From: Phenylobacterium parvum
Lineage (GTDB): Bacteria; Pseudomonadota; Alphaproteobacteria; Caulobacterales; Caulobacteraceae
Length of the DNA: 64,000 nt
Direction: 5' to 3'
NCBI RefSeq assembly: GCF_003150835.1
Contig: NZ_CP029479.1
Coordinates: 1,178,001 to 1,242,000 of the forward strand
Shown: piece after piece, positions 27,813-36,331 of the stretch
Layout of the letters: each line of letters begins with the position of its first letter
Position numbering within the stretch: position 1 is the stretch's first letter
Position numbers and translations under genes: made by a program
The notes under the pieces: generated by a model
What the model saw: the letters and a program-made list of their open reading frames with translations, nothing else
Told to the model about the DNA's origin: nothing
Databases searched by the model: none

Positions 27813-29170
27813 CCGCAGCCACAACGACGGCGTCACCGCTTCTGACGGAAGCGCCGTTGCGCCTCCTTGTGCGGATGGCCGGTCCGAGCGCGCTCGCCTT
27901 CCTTGTGCAGGCCTTCGTTTCCATGGCCGAGACGGGCTTCATCGCCCGACTGGGCCTGGCGCACCTCGCCGCCATGGCGATCATGCTGCCGGCGGTGATG
28001 TTGATGCAGATGCTGGCCAACGGCGCCATCGGGGGCGCTGTCTCCAGCGCCGTGGCGCGGGCCCTCGGTCGGGGCGACCGGGCCGCGGCGGGGGCCCTCA
28101 TCTGGCACGCCCTGGCCATCGGGCTCCTGGCGGCGGCGGCCTTCGCCGCGATCTATGCCGTTTTCGGTCGCACCCTGCTTTCCGCCACCGGTGCGCCTTC
28201 CGCCGTGGTCGAGCTTGCGCATGGCTATGGCCATGTCCTCTTCCTGGGCCTGGCCCCGATCTGGGTCTCGGCCCTCCTCACCTCAGTGGTCCGGGGAACC
28301 GGCGACATGCAGTTCCCGGCCCGGCTCATGATCGTGGGCTCGGTGATCCAGATTCCGCTCTCTGGTCTTCTGATGCTGGGCGCCTTCGGGTTTCCGGGCC
28401 TGGGGCTGCAAGGGTCCGCCTTCGCCCTGATCGCAGTGTCCTCCGTCAGTTGCCTGCTGCTCTTCTGGAAGCTCCGTCAGCGGGACCGGCCCGTCCGACT
28501 CTCGATGGAGGGACGACGCCTCAAGCTCGCCTACTTTGCAGACATCCTCAGGGTCGGTGCGCTCGCCGCCCTGTCGCCCGTTGCGACTGTCCTGACCGTC
28601 GCCCTCCTCAACACCCTGATCGGCCGCTTTGGGGTGGAAACCCTGGCGGGCTATGGGATCGTGGCGCGCGTCGAGTTCCTGCTCGTACCCCTGGTCTTCG
28701 GAATCGGCGCCGCCCTGACGGCCCTGGTCGGGGTCAACATGGGCGCTGGACAGGTCGCCCGGGCCGAGCGGATCGGCTGGATCGGCGGCGCGAGCGCGGC
28801 GGCCCTGGCGGGCGTTGTCGGACTGGTCCTGGCCATTGCGCCGGGGCTCTGGACAGACCTGTTCACCCACGAGCCGACGAGCGCATCGGCGGGTGCGCTC
28901 TACCTTCACATCGTCGGCCCCTTCTTTGCCTTCCAGGGCCTGGGCCTCGCCCTCTACTTCGCTTCCCAGGGGGCCGGGGCGGTCCAGTGGCCAATCATCG
29001 CCACCCTGATGCGCTTTGGCATCTGTGTCGGCGGGGCCTGGCTGGTCATGCGCCAGCCGGAACCCTCCCTTGCTGGCGTCTATGCCTGTATCGCCCTGGG
29101 CATGCTGACCTATGGGGTCGTCACCGGACTGGCCCTCTGGCGTGGGGCCTGGCGCAGGCGTCCGGCCTGA
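27809..29170 (+). CDS. MATE-family multidrug/Na+ (or H+) antiporter
   Basis: A 453-residue integral membrane protein with about 12 hydrophobic segments and the two-fold repeat of the MATE family (PSALAFLVQAFVSMAETGFIARLG, then LAALSPVATVLTVALLN in the second half). It exports cationic compounds in exchange for Na+ or H+. Translational coupling to MarR suggests inducible efflux. The substrate is unknown. It converges on the downstream receptor gene with a 21-base gap. Confidence 0.92.
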   Translation: MTAATTTASPLLTEAPLRLLVRMAGPSALAFLVQAFVSMAETGFIARLGLAHLAAMAIMLPAVMLMQMLANGAIGGAVSSAVARALGRGDRAAAGALIWHALAIGLLAAAAFAAIYAVFGRTLLSATGAPSAVVELAHGYGHVLFLGLAPIWVSALLTSVVRGTGDMQFPARLMIVGSVIQIPLSGLLMLGAFGFPGLGLQGSAFALIAVSSVSCLLLFWKLRQRDRPVRLSMEGRRLKLAYFADILRVGALAALSPVATVLTVALLNTLIGRFGVETLAGYGIVARVEFLLVPLVFGIGAALTALVGVNMGAGQVARAERIGWIGGASAAALAGVVGLVLAIAPGLWTDLFTHEPTSASAGALYLHIVGPFFAFQGLGLALYFASQGAGAVQWPIIATLMRFGICVGGAWLVMRQPEPSLAGVYACIALGMLTYGVVTGLALWRGAWRRRPA

Positions 29171-29191
29171 GTACTGGGCTTCGTCGCTGGA

Positions 29192-31264
29192 TCAGAAGGC
29201 CCAGGACAGGGCGGCGCTGAGCGATCGGCCCGGCGCCGGGGCGATGTCCTTCAGGAACGAGGCGTGCTCGCGGATTTCCGCGTCCGTGAGGTTGCGTCCC
29301 CGGAGGCTGAGCGTGACGGGTGCGTCGGGAACGGGGCGCCAGGCCAGGCTGGCGTTCAGGGCGGTGTAGCCGTCCGTCGCCAGCTCGAACGGGGCGGTGC
29401 GGGTCTGGTCGCCCACATGGCGCACTTCGATCGCCGCAACGAAGGCCTCGGAGGTCCAGGCGAGCTCGCCCGTCACGCCATAGGCCGGGATGCGGGGAGG
29501 GGCGCCGAAGCCCGTGTCGCCCCGGACGACGTCTCCGGAGAGGCGGGCGCTCAGACGACCCGTCTCGTTGTCGAAGAGGGTCTGCTCCGCCTCAAGCTCA
29601 AGCCCGACGAAGTCGGCCTCGGACTGGCGGAAGCGGAAGACCGGCAGGCCTTCCCAGGTCTCGCCGGTGGGGCGTTCCTCGATGAAGCCGTCGTATCGGG
29701 CGGCCCAGACGTGGGCCTCGATCCGGGTGTCGTCGGTGGTCCACCGCAGGGTGCCTTCGAGGGACACGGCCTTTTCCGAGTCCAGGTTCGGGTCGCCCAG
29801 TTCCCATGTGGAGGTGCCCCCGTGGGGCCCGTCGGCGAAGAGTTCGAATTCTGTGGGCGCACGCCCGCTGAGCGACAGGGTGAGGGCAAGGAAGAAGGGA
29901 TCTGACGGCTTCCAGAACAGCCCGGCGGAGGCCGAGACATTGGTGAAGGTCCGTGTGTCGGCGGTGTCGGCCCAGTCCAGGCCCGCCTCCACGCCCGGGG
30001 GGGTCGTGTCGCGACCCTCGAGGTTGGCGCGCAATTGGCGGGTGTCGATCCTGAGGCCTGCATCCAGCCCAGCCTTGCCGAACTCGAGCCTCTGCAGGGT
30101 GAAGGCCCCGACCTCGTTGATCTCCACGCCCGGGATGAAGGCTTCGTCGCCGAGGGCCTCGAAGCTCCGGGTCAGCCCCTGCAGGCCAAAAGCCCCCTGG
30201 CGTCCGTCGGATCCGCGCATGACGAACTCCAGGCGTCCTTCGGTCCCCTTGGAGAGGAACCGCGTTCCGACTGCTCCGGCGTTCACCTCGATCTCCGCAT
30301 GCTCGTAGTCAGCATGGCCGACGGAGAGGCGGATCTTCTCCAGCCAGCCCTCCTCGAAGGGGGCTTCCCCCCGCAGGTCCCAGCGGGTCTGCTTCATGTG
30401 CAGGCGCAGGATCTCCGGAGGGTCGTCTTCCTGGACCTGGGCATAAGGCACGCCATAGCCGGTATCGGTGCGCTTGACCGAAAGGCCAAGGAAGCCGCCG
30501 GATTCACCGACCAGGGAGCCGCCGACTCCCCAGGAATCGGCCTCGACGGACACATTCCGCTGCTTGGTGTCGGACGTTGGCTCGAGGCCCGTCGCCGCCG
30601 CGAGGCGATCGGAGACCGGGGTTCCCGGGGTGGAATAGTCCCCGGACCGGCGGGTCGCGCCGTCCACAGCCAGGACAAGGGCGCCGAATCCGATGTTGGC
30701 CGCAAGGGAGCCGGAACGGCCATTGTCGACGCTGGACCAGGCCAGGGCGCCTCGGCCCTCGATCCGGTCCCCGGGCCGCCTCGAAGGCACCCGCTCATCC
30801 ATCACGTTGACCACGCCGCCGATACCTGACCCGCCGTAGGCGAGGGTGGACGGGCCTCTCAGCACCTCGATGCGGCTGGCCTGGCCGGCTTCGCTCGGCA
30901 CCGCATGGTCGGGGGACAGGGAACTGGCGTCCACCATCCCGACGCCGTTCTGCAGCAGGAGCACGCGCGGACCCGCCAGGCCGCGGATCACAGGGCGACT
31001 CGCGCCTGGCCCGTAGGCGGTGGAGCGAAGCCCGGGCATCCCCGCCAGGAGGTCGCCGATACCCGCCGGGGGCGCAAGGCTCAGTTCCCGCGCCGTGAGG
31101 ATGTCGACGCTTGTCGTGATGGTGTCGAGCGAGATCGTGTACGGCGCCGCGGTGACCACCAGTTCGGAGACAGTCCGCTCCGGTTCCCCCGCGGCGTGGG
31201 CCGGGCCGGCGAGGGCCAGGGCGATCAGGCTTGCAGACGACAGCCAGGGGAGGGAATTCGACAT
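29192..31264 (-). CDS. TonB-dependent receptor, ZnuD-like (probable zinc uptake)
   Basis: A 690-residue outer-membrane receptor: signal peptide (LPWLSSASLIALALAGPAHA), a TonB box-like SELVVTAAPY, a plug domain with IRGLAGPRVLLLQNGVG and RIEVLRGPSTLAYGGSGIGGVVNV, and a 22-strand barrel ending WAF. The C-terminal part (LTDAEIREHASFLKDIAPAPGRS) resembles zinc receptors of the ZnuD group. An almost consensus Zur operator lies in its promoter, which strongly favours zinc. The start is the second of two adjacent ATGs (31264), 6 bases after GGAG; ATG 31267 is the alternative. The long His-rich loop of Neisseria ZnuD is absent. Confidence 0.85.
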   Translation of the reverse strand: MSNSLPWLSSASLIALALAGPAHAAGEPERTVSELVVTAAPYTISLDTITTSVDILTARELSLAPPAGIGDLLAGMPGLRSTAYGPGASRPVIRGLAGPRVLLLQNGVGMVDASSLSPDHAVPSEAGQASRIEVLRGPSTLAYGGSGIGGVVNVMDERVPSRRPGDRIEGRGALAWSSVDNGRSGSLAANIGFGALVLAVDGATRRSGDYSTPGTPVSDRLAAATGLEPTSDTKQRNVSVEADSWGVGGSLVGESGGFLGLSVKRTDTGYGVPYAQVQEDDPPEILRLHMKQTRWDLRGEAPFEEGWLEKIRLSVGHADYEHAEIEVNAGAVGTRFLSKGTEGRLEFVMRGSDGRQGAFGLQGLTRSFEALGDEAFIPGVEINEVGAFTLQRLEFGKAGLDAGLRIDTRQLRANLEGRDTTPPGVEAGLDWADTADTRTFTNVSASAGLFWKPSDPFFLALTLSLSGRAPTEFELFADGPHGGTSTWELGDPNLDSEKAVSLEGTLRWTTDDTRIEAHVWAARYDGFIEERPTGETWEGLPVFRFRQSEADFVGLELEAEQTLFDNETGRLSARLSGDVVRGDTGFGAPPRIPAYGVTGELAWTSEAFVAAIEVRHVGDQTRTAPFELATDGYTALNASLAWRPVPDAPVTLSLRGRNLTDAEIREHASFLKDIAPAPGRSLSAALSWAF

Positions 31265-31294
31265 CATACGCTCCAAATGATGACCTTTCTTTAT

Positions 31295-31307
31295 GTTATA
31301 ATATAAC
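31295..31307. promoter_or_regulatory. Zur-box-like operator GTTATAATATAAC
   Basis: A 13-base palindrome, perfect around a central base, in an AT-rich island 31 bases upstream of the receptor ATG. The core GTTATANTATAAC is that of proteobacterial Zur operators, and the left flank extends the match (ATG before the core). A poor match to Fur or MntR boxes argues against iron or manganese control. Confidence 0.72.
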
Positions 31308-31413
31308 CATCATCAAGTCGCCGTCGGTTTGGGATTGCACTCACTCTCCATCTGGGCATGAGATGCCGGCCTGTTCCCTGGTCGTCCGCCAGGAACCATT
31401 TCAGGAGAAACGC

Positions 31414-31785
31414 ATGGGCATCTTCAGCGCCATCATGGGGAAGATCTTCCCCCCCAAGAACAAGCCGGCTCCCGCCGCGGCGGCTCCGTCCGCCGCCGCC
31501 CCCGCCGCCCCGCCGCCGCCGCCCGCGCCGGTGGACGTCGAGGCCGTCCTGACCGCACTGGCCGCCTCCAAGGGCGGCGGAGGAAACTGGCGAACCTCCA
31601 TCGTCGACCTGCTCAAGATGCTGGACCTCGACTCCAGCCTGAACGCCCGCAAGGAGCTGGCGGGGGAACTCGGCGTGAACGCCGGTCCGCATGGCAGCGC
31701 CGAGCAGAACCTCGCCCTGATCAAGGCGGTCTGGAAGGCGCTGGCGGAAAATGGCGGGGTCGTCCCGGCCAGCCTGCGCGACTGA
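31414..31785 (+). CDS. DUF3597 domain-containing protein
   Basis: A 123-residue protein: MGIFSAIMGKIF at the start, an Ala/Pro-rich linker (around residues 18-44) and the DUF3597 core with DVEAVLTALAASKGGGGNWRTSIVDLLKMLDLDSS and ELGVNAGPHGSAEQNLALIKAVW. The family resembles LysM-associated small proteins and has no known role. The start is supported by AGGAG 6 bases upstream. Confidence 0.87.
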   Translation: MGIFSAIMGKIFPPKNKPAPAAAAPSAAAPAAPPPPPAPVDVEAVLTALAASKGGGGNWRTSIVDLLKMLDLDSSLNARKELAGELGVNAGPHGSAEQNLALIKAVWKALAENGGVVPASLRD

Positions 31786-31801
31786 TTGGCGCCTGCGTCC
31801 G

Positions 31802-31840
31802 GGGTGATCACGAAAGCGTGATCCCCCGGATTGCATCCGG
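31802..31840. other. two consecutive hairpins between DUF3597 and DUF6249 genes
   Basis: The first has a 7-bp stem GATCACG/CGTGATC with an AAAG loop, extended through one mismatch by G:C pairs. The second is CCGGAT-TGC-ATCCGG (31826-31840). Neither is followed by a T-run on the plus strand, so they could end the DUF3597 message weakly, or shape the leader of the sigma factor transcript. Confidence 0.45.
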
Positions 31841-31905
31841 ATCGGCCTCTGGAAGCTCTTTCCTTTGCCGGGTCATTCGGGACCCATCACGGAAGGAGAC
31901 CGGAC

Positions 31906-32280
31906 ATGGTCATCACAGAATTTCTCCAGCCTCTTATCTTCTTCGGCTTCATCGCCGCCCTCGTGCTCGGCAGCCAGTACTTCAAGGGCCGTCAGCGCGC
32001 ACGGATCCACGAGTCCATCGACCTTGCCATCCGCCAGGGCCAGCCTGTCCCTTCTGAGCTTCTCGAGATGGTCGCCCGGCGTGAGGCGTCCAACCCTCCC
32101 ACGCCGCTCCAGATGGGGCTGGTGCTTTTGGGTGCAGGAATTGGACTGGGTGTCTTCGGCCAGGTGATGGGTGCGATCGACCTTGAAGCCCGTACCGCCA
32201 TCACTGGAACCGCAGCCATTCCTTTCTGCATCGGGGTCGCCTTCCTGATCCTTGACTTCATCGGGCGCAGGCGCACCTGA
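31906..32280 (+). CDS. DUF6249 domain-containing membrane protein
   Basis: A 124-residue protein with three predicted membrane helices (about residues 5-23, 69-89 and 100-119) and a charged segment (residues 24-66) containing the family's RxxHESIDLAIRQGQPVPSELLE stretch. Function is unknown. Members are often encoded next to an ECF sigma factor, as here (15 bases). A strong GGAAGGAGA site precedes the ATG. Confidence 0.82.
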   Translation: MVITEFLQPLIFFGFIAALVLGSQYFKGRQRARIHESIDLAIRQGQPVPSELLEMVARREASNPPTPLQMGLVLLGAGIGLGVFGQVMGAIDLEARTAITGTAAIPFCIGVAFLILDFIGRRRT

Positions 32281-32295
32281 GCCGGGACTCCTGCC

Positions 32296-32823
32296 GTGCA
32301 ACCCAGTCCGGACGGCGTTTCTGACCCGGTCCTCGCCAGCCGCGCCGCGGCTGGCGACACGGGGGCCTTTGCAATCCTCGTCCAGAGGAACCTTGCCGGG
32401 TTGAGAAGCTTCCTGCGCCGCATGGGCGCCGCTCCGGATGTCGCTGACGACCTGGCGCAGGACGCCCTGGTCACCGCTTTCGAGCGCATAGGCGACTACA
32501 GGGGAGAGGGCGCCTTCGGCGGTTGGGTGCGGAAGATCGCGGCCCGGCTCTACCTCCGCGCCCTCCGGGCGGCGGGGCGGCTTGAGCCCCTCGAGACGGC
32601 GCCGGAGGCTTACGCGTCAGGGCATGATGCTGGACAACGGCTGGACCTCGACGCCGCGCTGGAACGCCTTCCCGGAATGCAGAGGCTGTGCGTGAGCCTG
32701 CAGCATGGAGCCGGGTACACCTCTGCGGAGATCGCCTTGTCCCTGGGCTTGCCCGAAGGCACCGTAAAGTCACATATCTCCCGCGGACTGGCGCGGCTGC
32801 GGAAGGACCTTGGAACCCCGTGA
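32296..32823 (+). CDS. ECF-type RNA polymerase sigma factor
   Basis: A 175-residue sigma70-family protein with only regions 2 and 4. Region 2 has AFAILVQRNLAGLRSFLRR and DDLAQDALVTAFERIGDYRGE; region 4 has LERLPGMQRLCVSLQHGAGY and IALSLGLPEGTVKSHISRGLARLRKDL. The start is GTG. It overlaps by one base (TGATG) a gene for a small membrane protein, the typical arrangement with an anti-sigma factor. Target promoters are unknown. Confidence 0.92.
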   Translation: MQPSPDGVSDPVLASRAAAGDTGAFAILVQRNLAGLRSFLRRMGAAPDVADDLAQDALVTAFERIGDYRGEGAFGGWVRKIAARLYLRALRAAGRLEPLETAPEAYASGHDAGQRLDLDAALERLPGMQRLCVSLQHGAGYTSAEIALSLGLPEGTVKSHISRGLARLRKDLGTP

Positions 32824-33188
32824 TGACCGACAAGCCTGAAACCGATGCGCCGCCAGGACTGGCGGACTTCTTCGCGGCGCCTGCGGCGGGCATGCAGTCC
32901 CCCGGGATGGAGGCGCAAATCCTTCGGCGCGTTGTCCGCCGCCAAAGGCTCCGGGCCATCGTACCCGGAGTGGGAGCCCTTGTCGGGGTTGCGATCGCTG
33001 TTCCGGGTCTGCTCGCCGCCCCCCTCCCCAGGCTGGGGACCGGCGACCTCTTGGCCAAGGCGCCTTGGAAATCGGTTCTGGACTTCATATTTGTTTCCCT
33101 AGGGGAAGGCGGGTTGGCGGCCATCGCCGTTGCGGGCGGCCTCACGGCCCTGGGCCTGGCGTTCGCGAGGTATCTCGAGGAGGTCTGA
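32823..33188 (+). CDS. small membrane protein, possible anti-sigma-like partner
   Basis: A 121-residue protein with a soluble N-terminus and two hydrophobic segments (about residues 46-66 and 96-115). There is no recognisable zinc-binding anti-sigma motif (HxxxCxxC). Its place immediately after the sigma factor and its membrane topology suggest it may tether or inhibit the sigma factor, but no sequence motif proves it. Confidence 0.6.
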   Translation: MTDKPETDAPPGLADFFAAPAAGMQSPGMEAQILRRVVRRQRLRAIVPGVGALVGVAIAVPGLLAAPLPRLGTGDLLAKAPWKSVLDFIFVSLGEGGLAAIAVAGGLTALGLAFARYLEEV

Positions 33189-33192
33189 GATC

Positions 33193-34056
33193 ATGTCGGC
33201 TCACGGTTCCGCGGCGGAGGGCCGCATCACCGTCAGGGATATCCGGCAGAGGAAGGGCGGCGCCCCGCTCGTCTGCCTCACGGCCTACACCGCGCCGATG
33301 GCCGAACTCCTCGATCCCTTCTGCGATATCCTGCTCGTGGGGGATTCCGTCGGCATGGTGGTCCACGGCCTCCCCAGTACGGTGGGTGTCACGCTCGACA
33401 TGATGATCCTGCACGGGCGTGCCGTCATGCGCGGCTCCCGCCGGGCCATGGTCGTCGTGGACCTGCCCTTCGGGTCCTGCGAGGGCGCGCCCGAAGCCGC
33501 CTTCGCCAACGCCGTCCGTGTGCTCCAGGAAACCGGCGCCCATGCGGTGAAGATCGAGTGCGCGCCGGCCGTCCTCGGCAATGTCCGTTACCTCGTCGAA
33601 CGGGGTGTCCCCGTCATGGGGCATGTGGGCCTGAGGCCCCAGGCTGTCCTGGCGGAGGGCGGGTTCCGGGCCCGCGGGCGCGAGGCTGAAGAGAGGCTGC
33701 AGGTCCTCTCCGAGATGCGCGGCGCGATCGAGGCGGGCGTCTTCGCCCTGGTCGTCGAGGGCGTGGCCGAGGCCCTGGCCTCCGAGATCACCACCCAGTG
33801 CCCTGTGCCGACCATCGGCATTGGCGCTTCCGCGGCCTGCGACGGGCAGATCCTGGTCACCGAGGACATGCTTGGCCTCTTCGAGCGCTCCCCCCGCTTT
33901 GTCCGGCGATATGGAGACCTGCGGGGCCTCGTCTCCAGCGCCGTCGAGCGCTATGCGGCGGACGTCGCGGCCCGCCGTTTCCCCGGCTCTGGAGAGACCT
34001 ACTTCTCGGCCCGCCGCAAGCTTGGCGTCCCTCCGGTCGATATTCCGGCAGGCTGA
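33193..34056 (+). CDS. panB: 3-methyl-2-oxobutanoate hydroxymethyltransferase (ketopantoate synthase)
   Basis: Transfers a hydroxymethyl group from 5,10-methylene-THF to alpha-ketoisovalerate, the first step to pantothenate and CoA. The 287-residue protein has the metal and substrate motifs of PanB: LLVGDSVGMVVHGLPSTVGVT, HAVKIECAP and PVMGHVGLRPQ, with the catalytic Glu in LVVEGV and IGIGAS near the end. The ATG at 33193 lies 4 bases after the upstream stop. No other pantothenate gene is nearby. Confidence 0.95.
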   Translation: MSAHGSAAEGRITVRDIRQRKGGAPLVCLTAYTAPMAELLDPFCDILLVGDSVGMVVHGLPSTVGVTLDMMILHGRAVMRGSRRAMVVVDLPFGSCEGAPEAAFANAVRVLQETGAHAVKIECAPAVLGNVRYLVERGVPVMGHVGLRPQAVLAEGGFRARGREAEERLQVLSEMRGAIEAGVFALVVEGVAEALASEITTQCPVPTIGIGASAACDGQILVTEDMLGLFERSPRFVRRYGDLRGLVSSAVERYAADVAARRFPGSGETYFSARRKLGVPPVDIPAG

Positions 34057-34172
34057 ATCCTCCGCCATGCTTCCGCCATGCGCCGGCGGCAGTCTCCGCC
34101 CGTTGCGGCGGACCGGCCGGCGCTATAGTTTCCGGCGCGCCGGGTTGCGGCGCCCAATGCGGAGTCTCCAGA

Positions 34173-34934
34173 GTGGTCGACGTTTTCGAGGAGGTCGAGG
34201 AGCAGATCCGCTCCGACCGATATCGCGCCCTGGCGCTGAAGGTCCTTCCCTGGTTCATCGGGGCGGTCGTGCTGATCCTCGCCGCCGTCGGCGGTTGGCA
34301 GGGCTATCGGGCCTGGATCAGCAACCAGTCGGCCAAGGCGTCCGAGACCTACGCCAAGGGTCTTGAGGCCCAGCAGGCCGGTCGCGCCGGCGAAGCCAAG
34401 GCGGCCTGGGAAGCCCTCTCCAAGTCCGGCAGCCCGGCCTACAAGTCCCTCGCGCTACAGCACCTCGGCGCCATCAAGCTCGGGGACCGGGACGTTCCCG
34501 GCGCCGTCGCGCTGTTTGACCAGGCCGCCAAGGCCGCGCCCGACCCGCTGGTCGGCGACGCCGCCCGCCTGAAATCGGTCTACGCCCTTCTCGATACGGC
34601 GCCCCGTGCGGACATCGAGGCCCGTCTTGAGCCCCTCCTGAAGGAAGGACGTCCCTTCCGGATGCAGGCCCGCGAGGCGGCCGCCTTCACCAAGCTCCTG
34701 GCCGGGGACTCCGCAGGCGCCCGCGGCGATTTTGTCGTCGTCTCCCTGGCGCCGGACGCCGCAGAGGGCGCCCGCAGCCGGGCGACTGCAGCCATCGCCC
34801 TGATCGACAGCGGTTCGGCCCAGCGCACCCGCGAGCTCGTCAAGGCCGCCATCGCCCTGCCGCCGCCGCGGCCGCTGCCGCCGGGCGCCCTGCCGGGCGC
34901 CGGTGCGCTTCCCATGCAGGCTCCCGCTCAATGA
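34173..34934 (+). CDS. YfgM-like tetratricopeptide inner-membrane protein
   Basis: A 253-residue type II membrane protein: charged N-terminus (VVDVFEEVEEQIRSDRY), one membrane helix (LKVLPWFIGAVVLILAAVGG) and a periplasmic TPR-like region with a C-terminal Pro-rich tail. It corresponds to YfgM, which associates with SecYEG and periplasmic chaperones. The GTG start follows GGAG by 8 bases; the frame is open upstream only through panB in another frame. Its stop overlaps bamB by four bases, repeating the yfgM-bamB-der order of other proteobacteria. Confidence 0.85.
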   Translation: MVDVFEEVEEQIRSDRYRALALKVLPWFIGAVVLILAAVGGWQGYRAWISNQSAKASETYAKGLEAQQAGRAGEAKAAWEALSKSGSPAYKSLALQHLGAIKLGDRDVPGAVALFDQAAKAAPDPLVGDAARLKSVYALLDTAPRADIEARLEPLLKEGRPFRMQAREAAAFTKLLAGDSAGARGDFVVVSLAPDAAEGARSRATAAIALIDSGSAQRTRELVKAAIALPPPRPLPPGALPGAGALPMQAPAQ

Positions 34935-36322
34935 CCCTGACGCGTCTCTCCATCGTAGGGGTGCTGGCTGGCGCCCTGGTCGCCTCGGGTTGCGCCCAGA
35001 CGCGGGACTTCCTGCGGCTGAACAACAGTACGCCGCAGGAGACGGCGCAGGCCGAGAACCGGATCGCGCTGGTCGGGTTCGACCAGGAGGTGGTCCCGGA
35101 GGAAGGCCTGAAGGGCGCGACCTTCTTCCTTCCGGATCCGGTCACGATTGACCAATGGGCCCTGCCGGGCGGGAACCCCGAGCAGTCGCCGCCCCACGCC
35201 GACGCCGCCAAGGCCCTGAGCGTGGCCTGGAAGCGCGACTTCGGCGCGGCGCGGGGGCGAAACGCCCACGTGATGGCGCCGCCTGTAGCCGTGAATGGCA
35301 AGATCTACGTCATGGATGGGCACGCCACCGTCAGCGCCCTGGATGCCCGGACCGGCGCCCAGGTCTGGAAGGCGGACCTGAGGGGCAAGCTCAAGCGCGA
35401 CACCGTCGCCTATGGCGGCGGCCTCGCCATCGCCGAGGGCAAGCTCGTCGTCACCTCCGGCTATCGGTTCGTCACCCAGCTAGACGCCGAGACCGGCGCG
35501 GTCCTGTGGAGGACCCAGACCGAGCAGCCGATCCATGCGGCGCCGACCGTCTCGGGCGGGCGAATCTTCGCGGTCGCCATCGACAACACCCTGCTGACCT
35601 ATGACTTCGCCACCGGCAAGGAGGGCTGGACCTACCAAGCCCTGACCGAGCCAGCCCGGCTGCTCGCGGCTTCCAGCCCGGCCGTCTCCGGCGACACGGT
35701 GGTGGCGGCCTTTGGCTCTGGCGAGTTGATCGCCCTGCGGGCGGCGAATGGGAACGACCTCTGGAGCGAGGCCCTGTCCAGGGCGAGCCGCACCAACGCC
35801 CTTTCCGAGATCCGCGATATCGCCGGCCGCCCCGTGATCTACCAGGGCGACGTGGTGGCGGTCAGCCATTCCGGCATCCTGTCGTCCACCGACCTGCGCA
35901 CCGGCGTGACCCGCTGGTCCCTGCCGGTCACCGGCATCACCACACCCTGGGTCGCGGGTGATGTCGTCTATGTGGTTGACCGCGCCGGCAAGCTCTACTG
36001 CCTCGCCCGTGAGACTGGTCTTGCCTACTGGGTCACTGACCTGGGCCTGGGCCGCGAGGAGAAGGGCTTCCTGCCAAGCTTTGGGGAAGGCTCCAAGTCC
36101 AAGAAGAAGGCCAAGGCGCGTCCGGTCTGGTCGTCGCCCATCCTCGCTTCAGGCCGCCTGCTCCTGGCGTCCAACAAGGGAGAGATGGTGGCCGTTAACG
36201 CCCGTACCGGCGAGGTCGAGCGCTCCGTCAATCTCGGCGCCCCCGTCACCGTCGGCCCGATCGCCCTGGGTGAAACCGTCTACTTCGTGACCGATGAGGC
36301 CCGGCTCATCGCGGTTCGTTAG
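34931..36322 (+). CDS. bamB: BamB, outer-membrane beta-barrel assembly lipoprotein
   Basis: A 463-residue PQQ-like beta-propeller lipoprotein of the BAM complex. The signal sequence ends in a lipobox (LVASGC) with the lipidated Cys near residue 21. The repeats show typical blade motifs (GKIYVMDGHATVSALDARTGAQVWK, KLVVTSGYRFVTQLDAETGAVLW). It scaffolds BamA in folding outer-membrane proteins, which links it to TamA/TamB and SurA elsewhere in this window. It lies between yfgM and der. Confidence 0.93.
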   Translation: MTLTRLSIVGVLAGALVASGCAQTRDFLRLNNSTPQETAQAENRIALVGFDQEVVPEEGLKGATFFLPDPVTIDQWALPGGNPEQSPPHADAAKALSVAWKRDFGAARGRNAHVMAPPVAVNGKIYVMDGHATVSALDARTGAQVWKADLRGKLKRDTVAYGGGLAIAEGKLVVTSGYRFVTQLDAETGAVLWRTQTEQPIHAAPTVSGGRIFAVAIDNTLLTYDFATGKEGWTYQALTEPARLLAASSPAVSGDTVVAAFGSGELIALRAANGNDLWSEALSRASRTNALSEIRDIAGRPVIYQGDVVAVSHSGILSSTDLRTGVTRWSLPVTGITTPWVAGDVVYVVDRAGKLYCLARETGLAYWVTDLGLGREEKGFLPSFGEGSKSKKKAKARPVWSSPILASGRLLLASNKGEMVAVNARTGEVERSVNLGAPVTVGPIALGETVYFVTDEARLIAVR

Positions 36323-36331
36323 CCGCAGTCC

